Position numbers and translations under genes: made by a program | In this document: one piece after another, positions 12,400 to 21,046 of the stretch | How positions within the stretch are numbered: the stretch's first letter is position 1 | Layout of the letters: the number at the start of each line of letters is the position of its first letter | Assembly (NCBI GenBank): GCA_019635285.1 | Contig: JAHBZS010000030.1 | Location: forward strand, 1-56,845 | Length of the DNA stretch: 56,845 nt | Direction: 5' to 3' | DNA from: Rubrivivax sp. | Lineage (GTDB): Bacteria; Pseudomonadota; Gammaproteobacteria; Burkholderiales; Burkholderiaceae_C | Notes under the pieces: model-generated | Told to the model about the DNA's origin: nothing | The model's input: only the letters and a program-made list of their open reading frames with translations | Databases searched by the model: none

Positions 12400-13437
12400 A
12401 TGCACTGGGACCTCTTCTGCCGTGTCGTCGACAACTTCGGCGACATCGGCGTGTGCTGGCGGCTGGCCGCCGACCTGGGGGCGCGTGGCCAGCCGGTGCG
12501 CTTGTGGGTCGACGACCCGTCGGCGCTGGCCTGGATGGCACCACAAGGCGCACCGCAGGTCGAGCTGCGGCGCTGGGCGGACGCCGAAAACAGTGCGCCC
12601 GGCGCGGTGGTCATCGAGGCCTTCGGCTGCGACCCGCCGCCGGCCTTCGTCGCGCGCATGGCCCGGCTGCCGGCACCGCCGCGGTGGATCAACCTGGAGT
12701 ACCTCAGTGCCGAGGGCTACGTGCGCCGCAGCCACGGCCTGCGTTCACCCCAGCTCGCCGGGCCGGGCAAGGGTCTGGACAAGTGGTTCTTCTACCCCGG
12801 CTTCGAGCCGGGCACCGGCGGACTGATCCGTGAGCCGGGTCTGATGGACGCGCGCCAACGCTTCGACGCCACGGCGTGGCTGCACGAGCGCGGCTGGGCG
12901 CCGCAATCGGGCGAACGTGTGGTGAGCCTGTTCTGCTACCCGGGCGCTCCGCTGGCCGCGCTGCTGCGCTCGCTGGCCGATCGGCCGACGCTGCTGCTGC
13001 TGACGCCCGGGGCCGCCACACAGGCCGCCGCGCTGGCGGCGCCGCCGCTGCGCTGCCTCACGCTGCCCTGGCTCACCCAGCCGGACTACGACCGCCTGCT
13101 CTGGGCCTGCGAGCTGAACTTCGTGCGCGGCGAAGATTCCTTCGTGCGTGCGCAATGGGCCGGCGCGCCCTTCGTGTGGCAGATCTACCCGCAGCACGAT
13201 GCGGCCCACGCCGCCAAGCTGGACGCCTTCCTGGCCTTGATGCTCGCCGACGCCGACGCGGGGACGGCGGCCGGCCTGCGAAGCCTCTGGCACGCCTGGA
13301 ACGGCCTCGGCCCCTGGCCGGCGGCCCTGCCGTCCGGCGACGCCTGGCAGGCGCTGGCCCGCGGCTGGCGCGAGCGGCTGCTCGCGCAGCCCGACCTGGG
13401 CACGCAACTGCTCCGCTTCGCGGCCGAAAAGCGTTAA
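12400..13437 (+). CDS. earP: EF-P arginine rhamnosyltransferase EarP
   Basis: A 345-residue glycosyltransferase that transfers rhamnose from dTDP-rhamnose to Arg32 of elongation factor P. The N-terminal [18 protein letters not shown] carries the two aspartates (D11, D15) expected in the active site. The C-terminal [18 protein letters not shown] carries the acidic residue and nucleotide-sugar contacts. It is followed after 52 bases by efp, its substrate gene, the standard EarP context. ATG 12400 is preceded by a -10-like GATAAT and no ribosome binding site, so it may be leaderless. Confidence 0.95.
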   Translation: MHWDLFCRVVDNFGDIGVCWRLAADLGARGQPVRLWVDDPSALAWMAPQGAPQVELRRWADAENSAPGAVVIEAFGCDPPPAFVARMARLPAPPRWINLEYLSAEGYVRRSHGLRSPQLAGPGKGLDKWFFYPGFEPGTGGLIREPGLMDARQRFDATAWLHERGWAPQSGERVVSLFCYPGAPLAALLRSLADRPTLLLLTPGAATQAAALAAPPLRCLTLPWLTQPDYDRLLWACELNFVRGEDSFVRAQWAGAPFVWQIYPQHDAAHAAKLDAFLALMLADADAGTAAGLRSLWHAWNGLGPWPAALPSGDAWQALARGWRERLLAQPDLGTQLLRFAAEKR

Positions 13438-13489
13438 AATTCAGGGCTTTGCGCGGCCAGCGCAGAACTCGCATACACGGAATCCGATC

Positions 13490-14044
13490 ATGAAACTCGC
13501 ACAGGAAATTCGCGCCGGCAACGTCATCATGCAGGGCAAGGACCCGATGGTCGTGCTGAAGACCGAATACAGCCGCGGCGGCCGCAACTCGGCCACCGTG
13601 CGCATGAAGCTGAAGAACCTGCTCAACGCCTCGGGCACCGAGATCGTCTTCAAGGCCGACGACAAGATGGAGCAGATCGTGCTGGACAAGAAGGAGTGCA
13701 CCTACTCCTACTTCGCCGACCCGATGTACGCCTTCATGGACGCCGAATACAACCAGTTCGAGGTCGAGGCCGAGAACATGGGCGACGCCATCCAGTACCT
13801 GGAAGACGCCATGCCGGTGGAAGTCGTGTTCTACGACGGCAAGGCCATCTCGGTGGAACTGCCCACCACGCTGGTGCGCGAGATCGTCTACACCGAGCCC
13901 GCCGTCAAGGGCGACACCTCGGGCAAGGTGCTCAAGCCGGCCAAGCTGGCCACCGGGCTGGAGATCGCGGTGCCGCTGTTCGTCGAGACCGGCGACAAGA
14001 TCGAGATCGACACGCGCACCAACGAATACAAGAAGCGCGTCTGA
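13490..14044 (+). CDS. efp: Elongation factor P (arginine type)
   Basis: A 184-residue translation factor that relieves ribosome stalling at polyproline. It has three beta-barrel domains. The loop that enters the peptidyl-transferase centre reads [10 protein letters not shown] with arginine at position 32, the residue rhamnosylated by EarP, rather than lysine. The OB-fold end ([19 protein letters not shown]) is complete. The gene follows earP in the same direction and is probably co-transcribed with it. Confidence 0.97.
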   Translation: MKLAQEIRAGNVIMQGKDPMVVLKTEYSRGGRNSATVRMKLKNLLNASGTEIVFKADDKMEQIVLDKKECTYSYFADPMYAFMDAEYNQFEVEAENMGDAIQYLEDAMPVEVVFYDGKAISVELPTTLVREIVYTEPAVKGDTSGKVLKPAKLATGLEIAVPLFVETGDKIEIDTRTNEYKKRV

Positions 14045-14065
14045 CCCCGCGCTGACCCCGGCCGC

Positions 14066-15022
14066 GTGGCGACGCCACCCGACGCCTTCGACTTCTTCGC
14101 GGCGGTGCAGGCGCCGATGCGCATGCAGCCCGGGCTGCGGCGCCTGGCGCCTGGGGTGCCGCAACTGCATGCCAACCGGCGCGGCAGCCATCACCTGCAG
14201 GAAAAGCTGCGCGCACTGGCCCCGCCAGCGCCACCCGGCCTGCAGTGCGTCGCGGGTTTCGACGCCACGCCGGGCCTGCACGCACTGGCTGCGCACGCCG
14301 CCGCCGAACACCCGCAGGCCTTTGCCTGGGACGGCGAAACGGCTCGCGCGCGCTGGCTGGGATGGTCGGTGCGCGCCGGCGACCTGCAACCCTGCGCCGC
14401 CGACGGCGAGCCGCTGCCCGAGGTCGGCGCCTGCCTGCAGGCCCTGGCGCCGGGCTGGCGCCTGGCCGGCCTGCTGGCGCTAGCACTGGCCGAGGACTTC
14501 GCGCTGGTCGACACGCGCAGCGCGCACATCCCCTGGCTGGCCGTGCTGCTGCCCACCCACTGGGCGCCGGAGCGCAAGGTCGGCCTGCACTTCGCGCAGG
14601 TGCACGCGCCGGTGGCGGACAACCGCTTGCTGCTGGCCGCCGGCGAGGGCCTGATGCGCCTGGTCGGCGCGCCACAGCGCTGGGAACGCTTCGTCTGGAC
14701 GATCACGCCGCGGCCCACCTTGAACGCCCACCCGGGCCTGCCGCCGCTGGCTTGGCAGCCTGCGGGCGCCGACGCGGTCGCCGGCCAAGCCTGGTGGCGC
14801 ACCGAGCGCCAGACCTTCATCCCGCTGCCGCAGGCGGGGCTGGCGGTGTTCACCATCCTGGTCGACTGCCAGCCATTGACGCAGGCCATCGACAGCGCCG
14901 CCAAGGCCCAGCGCCTGCACGATGCGCTGGCCTCGATGAGCCCGGCGGTGCTGCAGTACCGCCATCTCGGCGAGGTCCGTGACGCGCTCCTGGCCTGGCT
15001 GGCGCAACGCGCCGGCCCATGA
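14066..15022 (+). CDS. DUF3445 / heme-dependent oxidative N-demethylase family protein
   Basis: A 318-residue protein of the DUF3445 family. Known members are heme proteins that demethylate small secondary or tertiary amines. Typical segments are LLPTHWAPERKVG, PVADNRLLLAAGEGLMRL, WTITPRPTLNAHPG and WWRTERQTFIPLPQ, followed by a C-terminal helical part. No signal peptide is seen, so it is cytosolic. The GTG start at 14066 is 21 bases after efp, and its end overlaps the mnmC start by four bases (ATGA), indicating translational coupling. The substrate is unknown. Confidence 0.7.
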   Translation: MATPPDAFDFFAAVQAPMRMQPGLRRLAPGVPQLHANRRGSHHLQEKLRALAPPAPPGLQCVAGFDATPGLHALAAHAAAEHPQAFAWDGETARARWLGWSVRAGDLQPCAADGEPLPEVGACLQALAPGWRLAGLLALALAEDFALVDTRSAHIPWLAVLLPTHWAPERKVGLHFAQVHAPVADNRLLLAAGEGLMRLVGAPQRWERFVWTITPRPTLNAHPGLPPLAWQPAGADAVAGQAWWRTERQTFIPLPQAGLAVFTILVDCQPLTQAIDSAAKAQRLHDALASMSPAVLQYRHLGEVRDALLAWLAQRAGP

Positions 15023-16767
15023 TCGACACGGCCGCCGCACGCCACACCCGGCTGCAGGTCGGCTTCGGCCTCGGCCATGCCTTCCTGCAGGCCTGGCACG
15101 CCTGGCGCGAAGCGAGTGATCGGCCGTCGCGCCTGGACTTCATCGCCCTCACGCCGTCGCCACCCGACGCCGCCGCGCTGCGCCGCGCGCATGCCGGCAC
15201 GGCGTGGCAGCCGCTCGCCGAGTCTCTGGCCGCGCAGTGGCCTCCGCTCACGCGCAACCTGCATCGCCTGGCCTTCGACGATGGCGGCGTGCATCTGCTG
15301 CTGGCCGTCGGCGAGCCGCTCGCGCTGCTGCCCGAACTGCGTGCCACGGTCGATGACTTCTTCATCGACGAACTGGCCCTGTCCAGCGACCCGGCACGCG
15401 CGGCCACAAGGCTGGGCAAGGGGCTGGCGCGGCTGGCCGCTCCCGGCGCCCGCCTGCACGCGCCTGCAGCGCTGCAAGCCCTGCGGCCGGCCCTGACCAG
15501 CGCCGGCTTCGTGCTCGACGCGGCACCAGGCCCGATCGGCGCCAGCTTCCGTCCGCGGCATGCGCCGCGGCGCCGCCGGCCCGACGTGCCGGGCCTTGGC
15601 GACCGGCATGCGTTGATCGTCGGCGGCGGCCTGGCCGGCTGCGCCACCGCCGCGGCGCTGGCCGAACAAGGCTGGCGCTGCACGCTGGTCGAGCGTCACG
15701 ACGCACCCGCGCAGGAGGCCTCGGGCAACCCGGCGGGGCTGTTCCACGGCATCGTCAACCCGCAGGACGGCGCACATGCTCGCTTCAACCGCGCCGCGGC
15801 CTTGGCGGCACAGCGCGCGGTGCAGCAGGCCATCGCCGACGGCCACGTGCTCGGCAGCACGCAAGGCCTGTTGCGACTGGAGACCAGTGGCAAGAGCGCC
15901 GCGCGCATGCAGGCCGAGCTGCGGGCGCTGCACTTGCCGCCCGACTATGTGCAGGCGCTGGATGCCACGCAGGCCAGCCGCTGTGCCGGCCTGCCGCTGG
16001 CGCATCCGGCGTGGTTCTATCCGGGTGGCGGCTGGGTGCAGCCGGCGGCGCTGGCACGCGCGCTGCTGCAGCGCGCCGGCTCGGCCGTCGAGTGGCGCGG
16101 CGCACAGCCGGTGCAGGCGCTGCGGCGCCACGCCGACGCTTGGCAACTGCACGACGCCGCCGGCCAAGTCATCGCCGAAGCAGCGACCGTAGTGCTGGCC
16201 AACGCCGGCGATGCGCTGCGCCTGCTCGACGCGGCGCACTGGCCGGTGCAGTCGGTGCGCGGCCAGATCAGCCTGGCCGCGGCCGCTTCAGTGCAGCTGC
16301 CGCGCGTGCCGTTGGCCGGCACCGGCTACCTGCTGCCCGAGATCGACGGCCTGGCCGTCTTCGGCGCCAGCGCGCAGCCGGGCGACGTCGATGCCGCGGT
16401 GCGCGAAGCCGACCATGCGTACAACCTGCAGCGGCTGCAGCAGCTGAGCCCGCAGGCGCGGGTGCCCTCCGCGCTACAGGGGCGCGTCGGCTGGCGCTGC
16501 GTTGCCGACGACCGCTTGCCGCTGCTGGGTGCCGTGCCGGACGAGGCGGCGCTGCGGTCGATGCGCGCCGAACGCCTGCGCGACCTGCCGCGCCGGCCCG
16601 GCCTGTATCTCCTCGCCGGCCTGGCATCGCGCGGCATCGCCTGGTCGATGCTGGGCGCGCAGGTGCTGGCCGCGCAGATCAGCGGCGCGCCGCTGCCCCT
16701 GGAAGCCTCGCTGGTGGATGCGCTGGACCCGGCGCGCTTTGCGCTGCGCGCGGCACGTCGCCGCTGA
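15019..16767 (+). CDS. mnmC: MnmC-type tRNA 5-methylaminomethyl-2-thiouridine enzyme with shortened methyltransferase half
   Basis: A 582-residue protein. In the family, a C-terminal FAD domain removes carboxymethyl from cmnm5s2U34 of tRNA and an N-terminal methyltransferase methylates the product. The FAD domain is normal: dinucleotide motif HALIVGGGLAGCATAAAL near residue 199 and late motifs GRVGWRCVADDRLPLLG and GLASRGIAWSMLGAQ. The methyltransferase half is odd. It begins only about 13 residues before the SAM motif (VGFGLGHAFLQAW), whereas family members have about 50 more residues. The later motif reads FFIDELALSSDP where FLDGFAPxxNP is usual. The FAD activity is likely; the methyltransferase activity is doubtful. 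Confidence 0.85.
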   Translation: MIDTAAARHTRLQVGFGLGHAFLQAWHAWREASDRPSRLDFIALTPSPPDAAALRRAHAGTAWQPLAESLAAQWPPLTRNLHRLAFDDGGVHLLLAVGEPLALLPELRATVDDFFIDELALSSDPARAATRLGKGLARLAAPGARLHAPAALQALRPALTSAGFVLDAAPGPIGASFRPRHAPRRRRPDVPGLGDRHALIVGGGLAGCATAAALAEQGWRCTLVERHDAPAQEASGNPAGLFHGIVNPQDGAHARFNRAAALAAQRAVQQAIADGHVLGSTQGLLRLETSGKSAARMQAELRALHLPPDYVQALDATQASRCAGLPLAHPAWFYPGGGWVQPAALARALLQRAGSAVEWRGAQPVQALRRHADAWQLHDAAGQVIAEAATVVLANAGDALRLLDAAHWPVQSVRGQISLAAAASVQLPRVPLAGTGYLLPEIDGLAVFGASAQPGDVDAAVREADHAYNLQRLQQLSPQARVPSALQGRVGWRCVADDRLPLLGAVPDEAALRSMRAERLRDLPRRPGLYLLAGLASRGIAWSMLGAQVLAAQISGAPLPLEASLVDALDPARFALRAARRR

Positions 16768-16775
16768 ACCGGCCC

Positions 16776-16964
16776 TCAGGCGTCGCCGCCGGCGTCGCCC
16801 GGGCTGGCCGCGCCCTCGCCCGCATCATCGGCCTCGTGTGTCGCGCCCTCGCCCCCGGCGGTGCCGGCCTTGCGCTCGGCCTTCTCCTTCAGCTTCTCTT
16901 CCTTCTTCTTCTTCTTGGCCAGCTCGCGCTGGCGCTTTTCGAACGAGTAGTTGGGTTTGGCCAC
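16776..16964 (-). CDS. Small lysine-rich conserved hypothetical protein
   Basis: A 62-residue basic protein starting MAKPNYSFEKRQRELA, followed by a lysine run and an acidic/glycine tail. GTG 16964 is preceded by GGAAGGA at good spacing. I recognise similar short proteins in Burkholderiales but no function is known. It has no membrane segment or signal peptide. It lies between the convergent end of mnmC (8 bases away) and rpiA (21 bases away, same strand), so it may be co-transcribed with rpiA. Confidence 0.7.
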   Translation of the reverse strand: MAKPNYSFEKRQRELAKKKKKEEKLKEKAERKAGTAGGEGATHEADDAGEGAASPGDAGGDA

Positions 16965-16985
16965 GCGCCGTCCTTCCGTTGATTT

Positions 16986-17675
16986 CTAGGCGCATTGTGC
17001 CCGCACAGCGCCGGCGGCGAAATGCAGGGTCTGCACGCCTTGCTCGGTGCCCAGCAGGCAGACACGGGCGCGATGGCGCGCAAAGATGCCCACGGTGACC
17101 ACGCCCGGCCACTGGTTGATCTCGCATTCCATCGCCAGCGGGTCGCGGATCGACAGGCCGTGCGCGTCCAGGATCGGGCAGCCGTTGTCGCTGACGAAGC
17201 CGGCACGCGGCACCACGCGCGCACCCAGCGCCTGCAGCCGCCGCGTGACCTGCGCCGCGGCCATCGGGATCACCTCCACCGGCAGCGGGAACGTGCCCAG
17301 CACCTCGACGCGCTTGGACGCGTCGGCGATGCACACGAACTGCTCGGCCAGGTCGGCGACGATCTTCTCGCGCGTCAGCGCGCCGCCGCCGCCCTTGATC
17401 ATGCAGCCCTGGCCGTCGATCTCGTCGGCGCCGTCGATGTACACGGGCAGACGCTGCACCTGGTTGCTGTCCAGCACCGCGATGCCGTGGTCCCGCAGCC
17501 GCTGGCTGCTGCGCTCGCTGCTGGACACCGCGCCGGCGATGCGCTCCTTGATGCCCGCCAGCGCGTCGATGAAGTGGTTGACGGTGGAGCCGGTGCCCAC
17601 GCCGACCACGCTGCCCGGCGGCACGTAGGCCAGCGCCGCCTGCCCGACCAGGGCCTTGAGTTGATCTTGGGTCAT
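16986..17675 (-). CDS. rpiA: Ribose-5-phosphate isomerase A
   Basis: A 229-residue enzyme of the pentose phosphate pathway that interconverts ribose-5-phosphate and ribulose-5-phosphate. Family motifs are visible: [26 protein letters not shown] and [12 protein letters not shown] (phosphate loop and catalytic acid/lysine). ATG 17675 (MTQDQLKAL) matches the usual start; upstream codons are intron sequence. A group II intron ends two bases before this ATG, so the gene's promoter lies about 2 kb away beyond the intron and normal expression should require splicing or a promoter inside the intron. Confidence 0.95.
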   Translation of the reverse strand: MTQDQLKALVGQAALAYVPPGSVVGVGTGSTVNHFIDALAGIKERIAGAVSSSERSSQRLRDHGIAVLDSNQVQRLPVYIDGADEIDGQGCMIKGGGGALTREKIVADLAEQFVCIADASKRVEVLGTFPLPVEVIPMAAAQVTRRLQALGARVVPRAGFVSDNGCPILDAHGLSIRDPLAMECEINQWPGVVTVGIFARHRARVCLLGTEQGVQTLHFAAGAVRAQCA

Positions 17676-17728
17676 TGGTAGACGTTGGTTCCTAAATTGA
17701 ATAAATCCAGGAGCGAACGCCCCCTTCC

Positions 17729-17761
17729 AAACCGTGCATGCGGATTTCCCGCACACGGCTT
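17729..17761 (-). ncRNA. Group II intron domain V
   Basis: Minus-strand hairpin beginning AAGCCGTGTGCGG, a GAAA tetraloop, and returning through CCGCATGCACGGTT. It carries the AGC catalytic triad near its base, as required for splicing chemistry. It lies 25 bases after the maturase stop. Confidence 0.85.
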
Positions 17762-17786
17762 ACCAGTGGTCTGTCGGCTCGCAGCA

Positions 17787-19157
17787 TTACGCGGACTCCC
17801 GTTTTCTTCCGGGAGGTTTGCCGGCATAGCGGATGGTGCCTCGCAGGCGATACAACCCAAGGTGTTCAAAGTACTCGCGATCCCAGCGTTGCGCCTGGCC
17901 TGCCTTCAGGCTGCGCCCCGCGCGCTTGACCCGCAGGCTGCGCAAACGTCTCACGACGTAGGCGTCAACATCGATGAAATGGTTGGCCGCGTTGCCGCTG
18001 CCGAAGTACTGCCCCCAGCCACGCAGCACCGGGTTGAGCTCGGCAATCACGCTTCGCACATCCTGATGACAGCGCCCTCTGGGGGTCAGCTCCCGCACCC
18101 GGCCGCGCACCCGGTTCATCGCCCGGCGACTTGGCCACCGATACAGGTAGTACCGCCTGACGCCCTCTTGCTGCCACAGTCGCCCGCTCATGCGCTTGTG
18201 CAGGTGGCAGCCCAGGAAGTCGAAGCCCTCCCGGCCCTGCGTCAGCACCACGCGTCGCGTCTTCTGCGGATGCAGCTTCAAGCCCAGCCGACCCAGCACG
18301 TGCTCGATGCGGCGCTGGGCCTCTTCGCAGGCTTGCGCACTACGGCACATCACCACGAAGTCGTCCGCATACCGCACCAGTTCGCCCAGATGCGCGCCGT
18401 GTCGGCGCCACACCCGGTCCAGCACGTGCAGGTAGATGTTCGACAGCAGCGGCGAAATCACACCACCCTGCGGCGTTCCCGCCACCGGGTGGCGCACCGC
18501 GCCGTCTTCCATCACCCCTGCTTGTAGCCATTGCCTCACCAGCTTGAGTATCCGCCGGTCACTGACGCGCTGCCCCATCAAGGTAAGCAGTTTGTCGTGA
18601 TCGATGCTGCCGAAGTAATCGCTGATGTCGGCGTCCAGCACGTGATCGGCCCCTCGATTGCCCAGTTGCCTGAGTCGCTCGATCGCCATCGTCGCACTGC
18701 GCCTGGGTCTGAATCCGTACGAACACGGCTCGAAGTCCGCCTCGAAGATTGGCTCCAGCACCAGTTTGGCCGCCATCTGCACCACCCGGTCGCGCACCGT
18801 GGGAATACCCAAGGGCCGCTTTGCTCCGTCTGCCTTGGGGATGTAGGCGCGCCGCACGACCTGCGCACCGTACTCGCCCGCTCGCAGTACGTCACCCAGC
18901 TCCTGCAAGAAGCGCTGGACTCCATACTGCTCCACATCCTGGACCGACACACGATCGATCCCCGCTGCGCCGCGGTTGCGGCGCACTCGCTTCCACGCCT
19001 CGTGCAGGATGTCATCCCTGCACAACTGGTCGTACAACGCATGGAAGCGCCTTGCCGGCGCCCGCTTGGCTGCGGCCCAAAGCTGCCTTTGCAGTTGTCG
19101 CACGTTTTCGCGCGGCTCATCACCGCCGGGGTCGTTAGGTCCGGTCTGGCCGGCCAT
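17787..19157 (-). CDS. Group II intron reverse transcriptase/maturase
   Basis: About 456 residues from ATG 19157. RT motifs in order: AYIPKADGAKRPLGIPTVRD, YGFRPRRSATMAIERL, LDADISDYFGSIDH, GTPQGGVISPLLSNIYL, and the catalytic RYADDFVVMC. The maturase (domain X) follows with SVIAELNPVLRGWGQYF. There is no C-terminal HNH endonuclease, so mobility would rely on reverse splicing into single-stranded or replicating DNA. The frame is open further upstream to 19745, but that part overlaps structural domain I. No inactivating change is seen. Confidence 0.93.
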   Translation of the reverse strand: MAGQTGPNDPGGDEPRENVRQLQRQLWAAAKRAPARRFHALYDQLCRDDILHEAWKRVRRNRGAAGIDRVSVQDVEQYGVQRFLQELGDVLRAGEYGAQVVRRAYIPKADGAKRPLGIPTVRDRVVQMAAKLVLEPIFEADFEPCSYGFRPRRSATMAIERLRQLGNRGADHVLDADISDYFGSIDHDKLLTLMGQRVSDRRILKLVRQWLQAGVMEDGAVRHPVAGTPQGGVISPLLSNIYLHVLDRVWRRHGAHLGELVRYADDFVVMCRSAQACEEAQRRIEHVLGRLGLKLHPQKTRRVVLTQGREGFDFLGCHLHKRMSGRLWQQEGVRRYYLYRWPSRRAMNRVRGRVRELTPRGRCHQDVRSVIAELNPVLRGWGQYFGSGNAANHFIDVDAYVVRRLRSLRVKRAGRSLKAGQAQRWDREYFEHLGLYRLRGTIRYAGKPPGRKRESA

Positions 19158-19742
19158 TCCCTTGCGCTTACCCGCTCCAGCAACATGACCACCGCAGGGA
19201 CCCTTCCCTCCAGCCGCGTTATGCCCCACGGCCTTCGCGGGCACGGCTTGCGCCGCACCCAACGGTACTACGATCCCCTCGGACTCCCGCTGCGCACGCC
19301 TCGATTTCACCTTGGGCTTATACGAGCGCGCTTGCCCCGACTCGGGCAGCGCAGACGGGTCTCTCGTGTTCCGCTCCACTCCTTGCACGCGTGCTGCGCC
19401 CCATACCCCGCCGCAGTCCCCAGCGCGCTTCGGCACTCGCCCCGGTGATGTTGCCTTCGCCGTGACATGAGCGGCTCGGCCTGCGGGTTGTAAATCTGTC
19501 GAGGCTGCAGGCTTCACTTCATGTTGCGGCCCGCGTGCTTGCTCCCCGCTGCGCGGCAGTTGCCGCCTCACGGGCTTTTGACGCCCCGCTCGGGCATGGA
19601 AGTCTCCCTCCGCTGCCTGGGGCCTGCTACCCGGCGCACCGACGCCTACCGGGACGGGACTTTCACCCGTTGGAGTGGCGCAGCAAGCCAAGGTCGGTCC
19701 TCCCCCCGCGGGGATCAGTCCTTCCTCAACGTCACGACGCAC

Positions 19743-19928
19743 CATGCGCCCGATTATGGCGACGGCCCGGCGGCGGCAGCCAGGTGGAGCTCACCCACGC
19801 GGGATGCCACCGCGCGCTGCGGCTGGCGTGCGGCCCGTCCAGAAGCGCGCAAGCGTTGATGCCGCAGGCCGCGCCGTCGGCGCCGCCCACGCGCTGCGCG
19901 CGTGGTGCCTGGGCGAGAATCCCGCCCC
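19743..19928. other. rpiA 5' exon/promoter region and pyrD upstream region
   Basis: On the minus strand, CATAAT (19758-19753) followed by CGGGCGCATG is the likely -10 box and 5' exon of rpiA, immediately before the intron. On the plus strand, GAGAAT (19915-19920) lies eight bases before the pyrD ATG. No further gene or repeat is seen here. Confidence 0.45.
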
Positions 19929-20984
19929 ATGCCGCTGATGCCCTACGCCCTGACCCGCCCCTTCCTCTTCGGCCTGGATGCCGAGGCCGCCCACGACCTG
20001 ACGCTGGGCACGCTGGCGCGGCTGCAGAACACACCGGCGCAGTGCCTGTGGCAGGGCCCGCGCATCGCCGATCCGCTGGAACTGGCCGGGCTGACGTTCC
20101 CCAACCGCGTCGGCCTGGCCGCCGGGCTGGACAAGAACGGCCGCTGCATCGACGGCCTGGGCGCGATGGGTTTCGGCTTCATCGAGGTCGGCACGGTGAC
20201 CCCGCTGCCGCAGCCCGGCAACCCCAAGCCGCGCATCTTCCGCCTGCCGCAGGCGCAGGCGCTGATCAACCGCCTGGGCTTCAACAACGGCGGGCTGCAG
20301 GCCTTCATCGCCAACGTGCAGCGCGCCCGGAGTTTCCGCGCCGCCGGCGGCGTGCTCGGCTTGAACATCGGCAAGAACGCGGCCACGCCCATCGAGCGTG
20401 CGGCCGACGACTACCTGCTGGGCCTGGAGTCGGTGTATCCCTACGCCGACTACGTCACCGTCAACATCTCCAGCCCCAACACCAAGAACCTGCGCGAGCT
20501 GCAGGGCGACGCGGCGCTGGACGCACTGCTCGGCGCGTTGCAGGCACGACGGCTGCAGTTGCAGAAGGCGCATCGACGCCCGGTGCCGATGTTCCTGAAG
20601 ATCGCGCCCGACCTGGACGAGGCGCAGGTCGGCGTCATCGCCGACACGCTGCAGCGCCATCGCATCGACGGCGTGGTCGCCACCAACACCACGCTGGCGC
20701 GCAGCGCCGTGCAGGGCCTGCCGCATGCCGACGAGGCCGGTGGGTTGTCCGGCGCGCCGGTGCTGGAGGCGAGCAATCGCGTCATCGGCCAGTTGCGCAG
20801 CGCGCTCGGCAAGGGCTTTCCGATCATCGGCGTCGGCGGCGTGATGAGCGCGGCCGACGCGCGCGCCAAGCTCGAGGCCGGTGCCGACCTGGTGCAGATC
20901 TACACCGGGCTGATCTACAAGGGGCCGGGCCTGGTGGGCGAGGTGGCGCGGGCGCTGCAGCGCCACGGCGGCAAGACGCGGTAG
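19929..20984 (+). CDS. pyrD: Dihydroorotate dehydrogenase (quinone), class 2
   Basis: A 351-residue membrane-associated FMN enzyme that oxidises dihydroorotate to orotate in pyrimidine synthesis, passing electrons to quinone. It has the N-terminal amphipathic helix of class 2 ([18 protein letters not shown]), the FMN barrel with [10 protein letters not shown], the active-site segment [16 protein letters not shown] with its catalytic serine, [10 protein letters not shown] and the phosphate loop [16 protein letters not shown] 19929 is used; ATG 19938 is also possible. A -10-like GAGAAT just upstream suggests a very short leader. Confidence 0.96.
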   Translation: MPLMPYALTRPFLFGLDAEAAHDLTLGTLARLQNTPAQCLWQGPRIADPLELAGLTFPNRVGLAAGLDKNGRCIDGLGAMGFGFIEVGTVTPLPQPGNPKPRIFRLPQAQALINRLGFNNGGLQAFIANVQRARSFRAAGGVLGLNIGKNAATPIERAADDYLLGLESVYPYADYVTVNISSPNTKNLRELQGDAALDALLGALQARRLQLQKAHRRPVPMFLKIAPDLDEAQVGVIADTLQRHRIDGVVATNTTLARSAVQGLPHADEAGGLSGAPVLEASNRVIGQLRSALGKGFPIIGVGGVMSAADARAKLEAGADLVQIYTGLIYKGPGLVGEVARALQRHGGKTR

Positions 20985-21046
20985 CCGCGGCACCGGCGCG
21001 GGCCGACACCGCCGCGCAGTGCGATGCCTGCGCCGAAGCCCGCGCG

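Larger units (their letters stand above)
17678..19742 (-). mobile_element. Group II intron in the rpiA leader
   Basis: The 5' end is GTGCG at 19742 (minus strand) and a domain I landmark GGGTGAAAGTCCCGT follows. A reverse transcriptase/maturase frame ends at 17787. After it come domain V (17729-17761) and a domain VI whose closing helix pairs GGCGTT (17721-17716) with AACGTC (17686-17681). The inferred 3' end is CTAC at 17678, a common group II terminus, with an adenosine 7-8 bases upstream as branch point. This gives a length of 2065 bases. Exons would join ...GGGCGCATG to CAATGACC, two bases before the rpiA start. The 5' end is firm; the 3' end is inferred. Confidence 0.85.

Noticed and set aside
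17690-17712. Hairpin CCTGGAT/ATTTAGG upstream of rpiA taken as a terminator.
   Set aside because: It lies within the inferred domain VI of the group II intron, and the outer helix GGCGTT/AACGTC encloses it.
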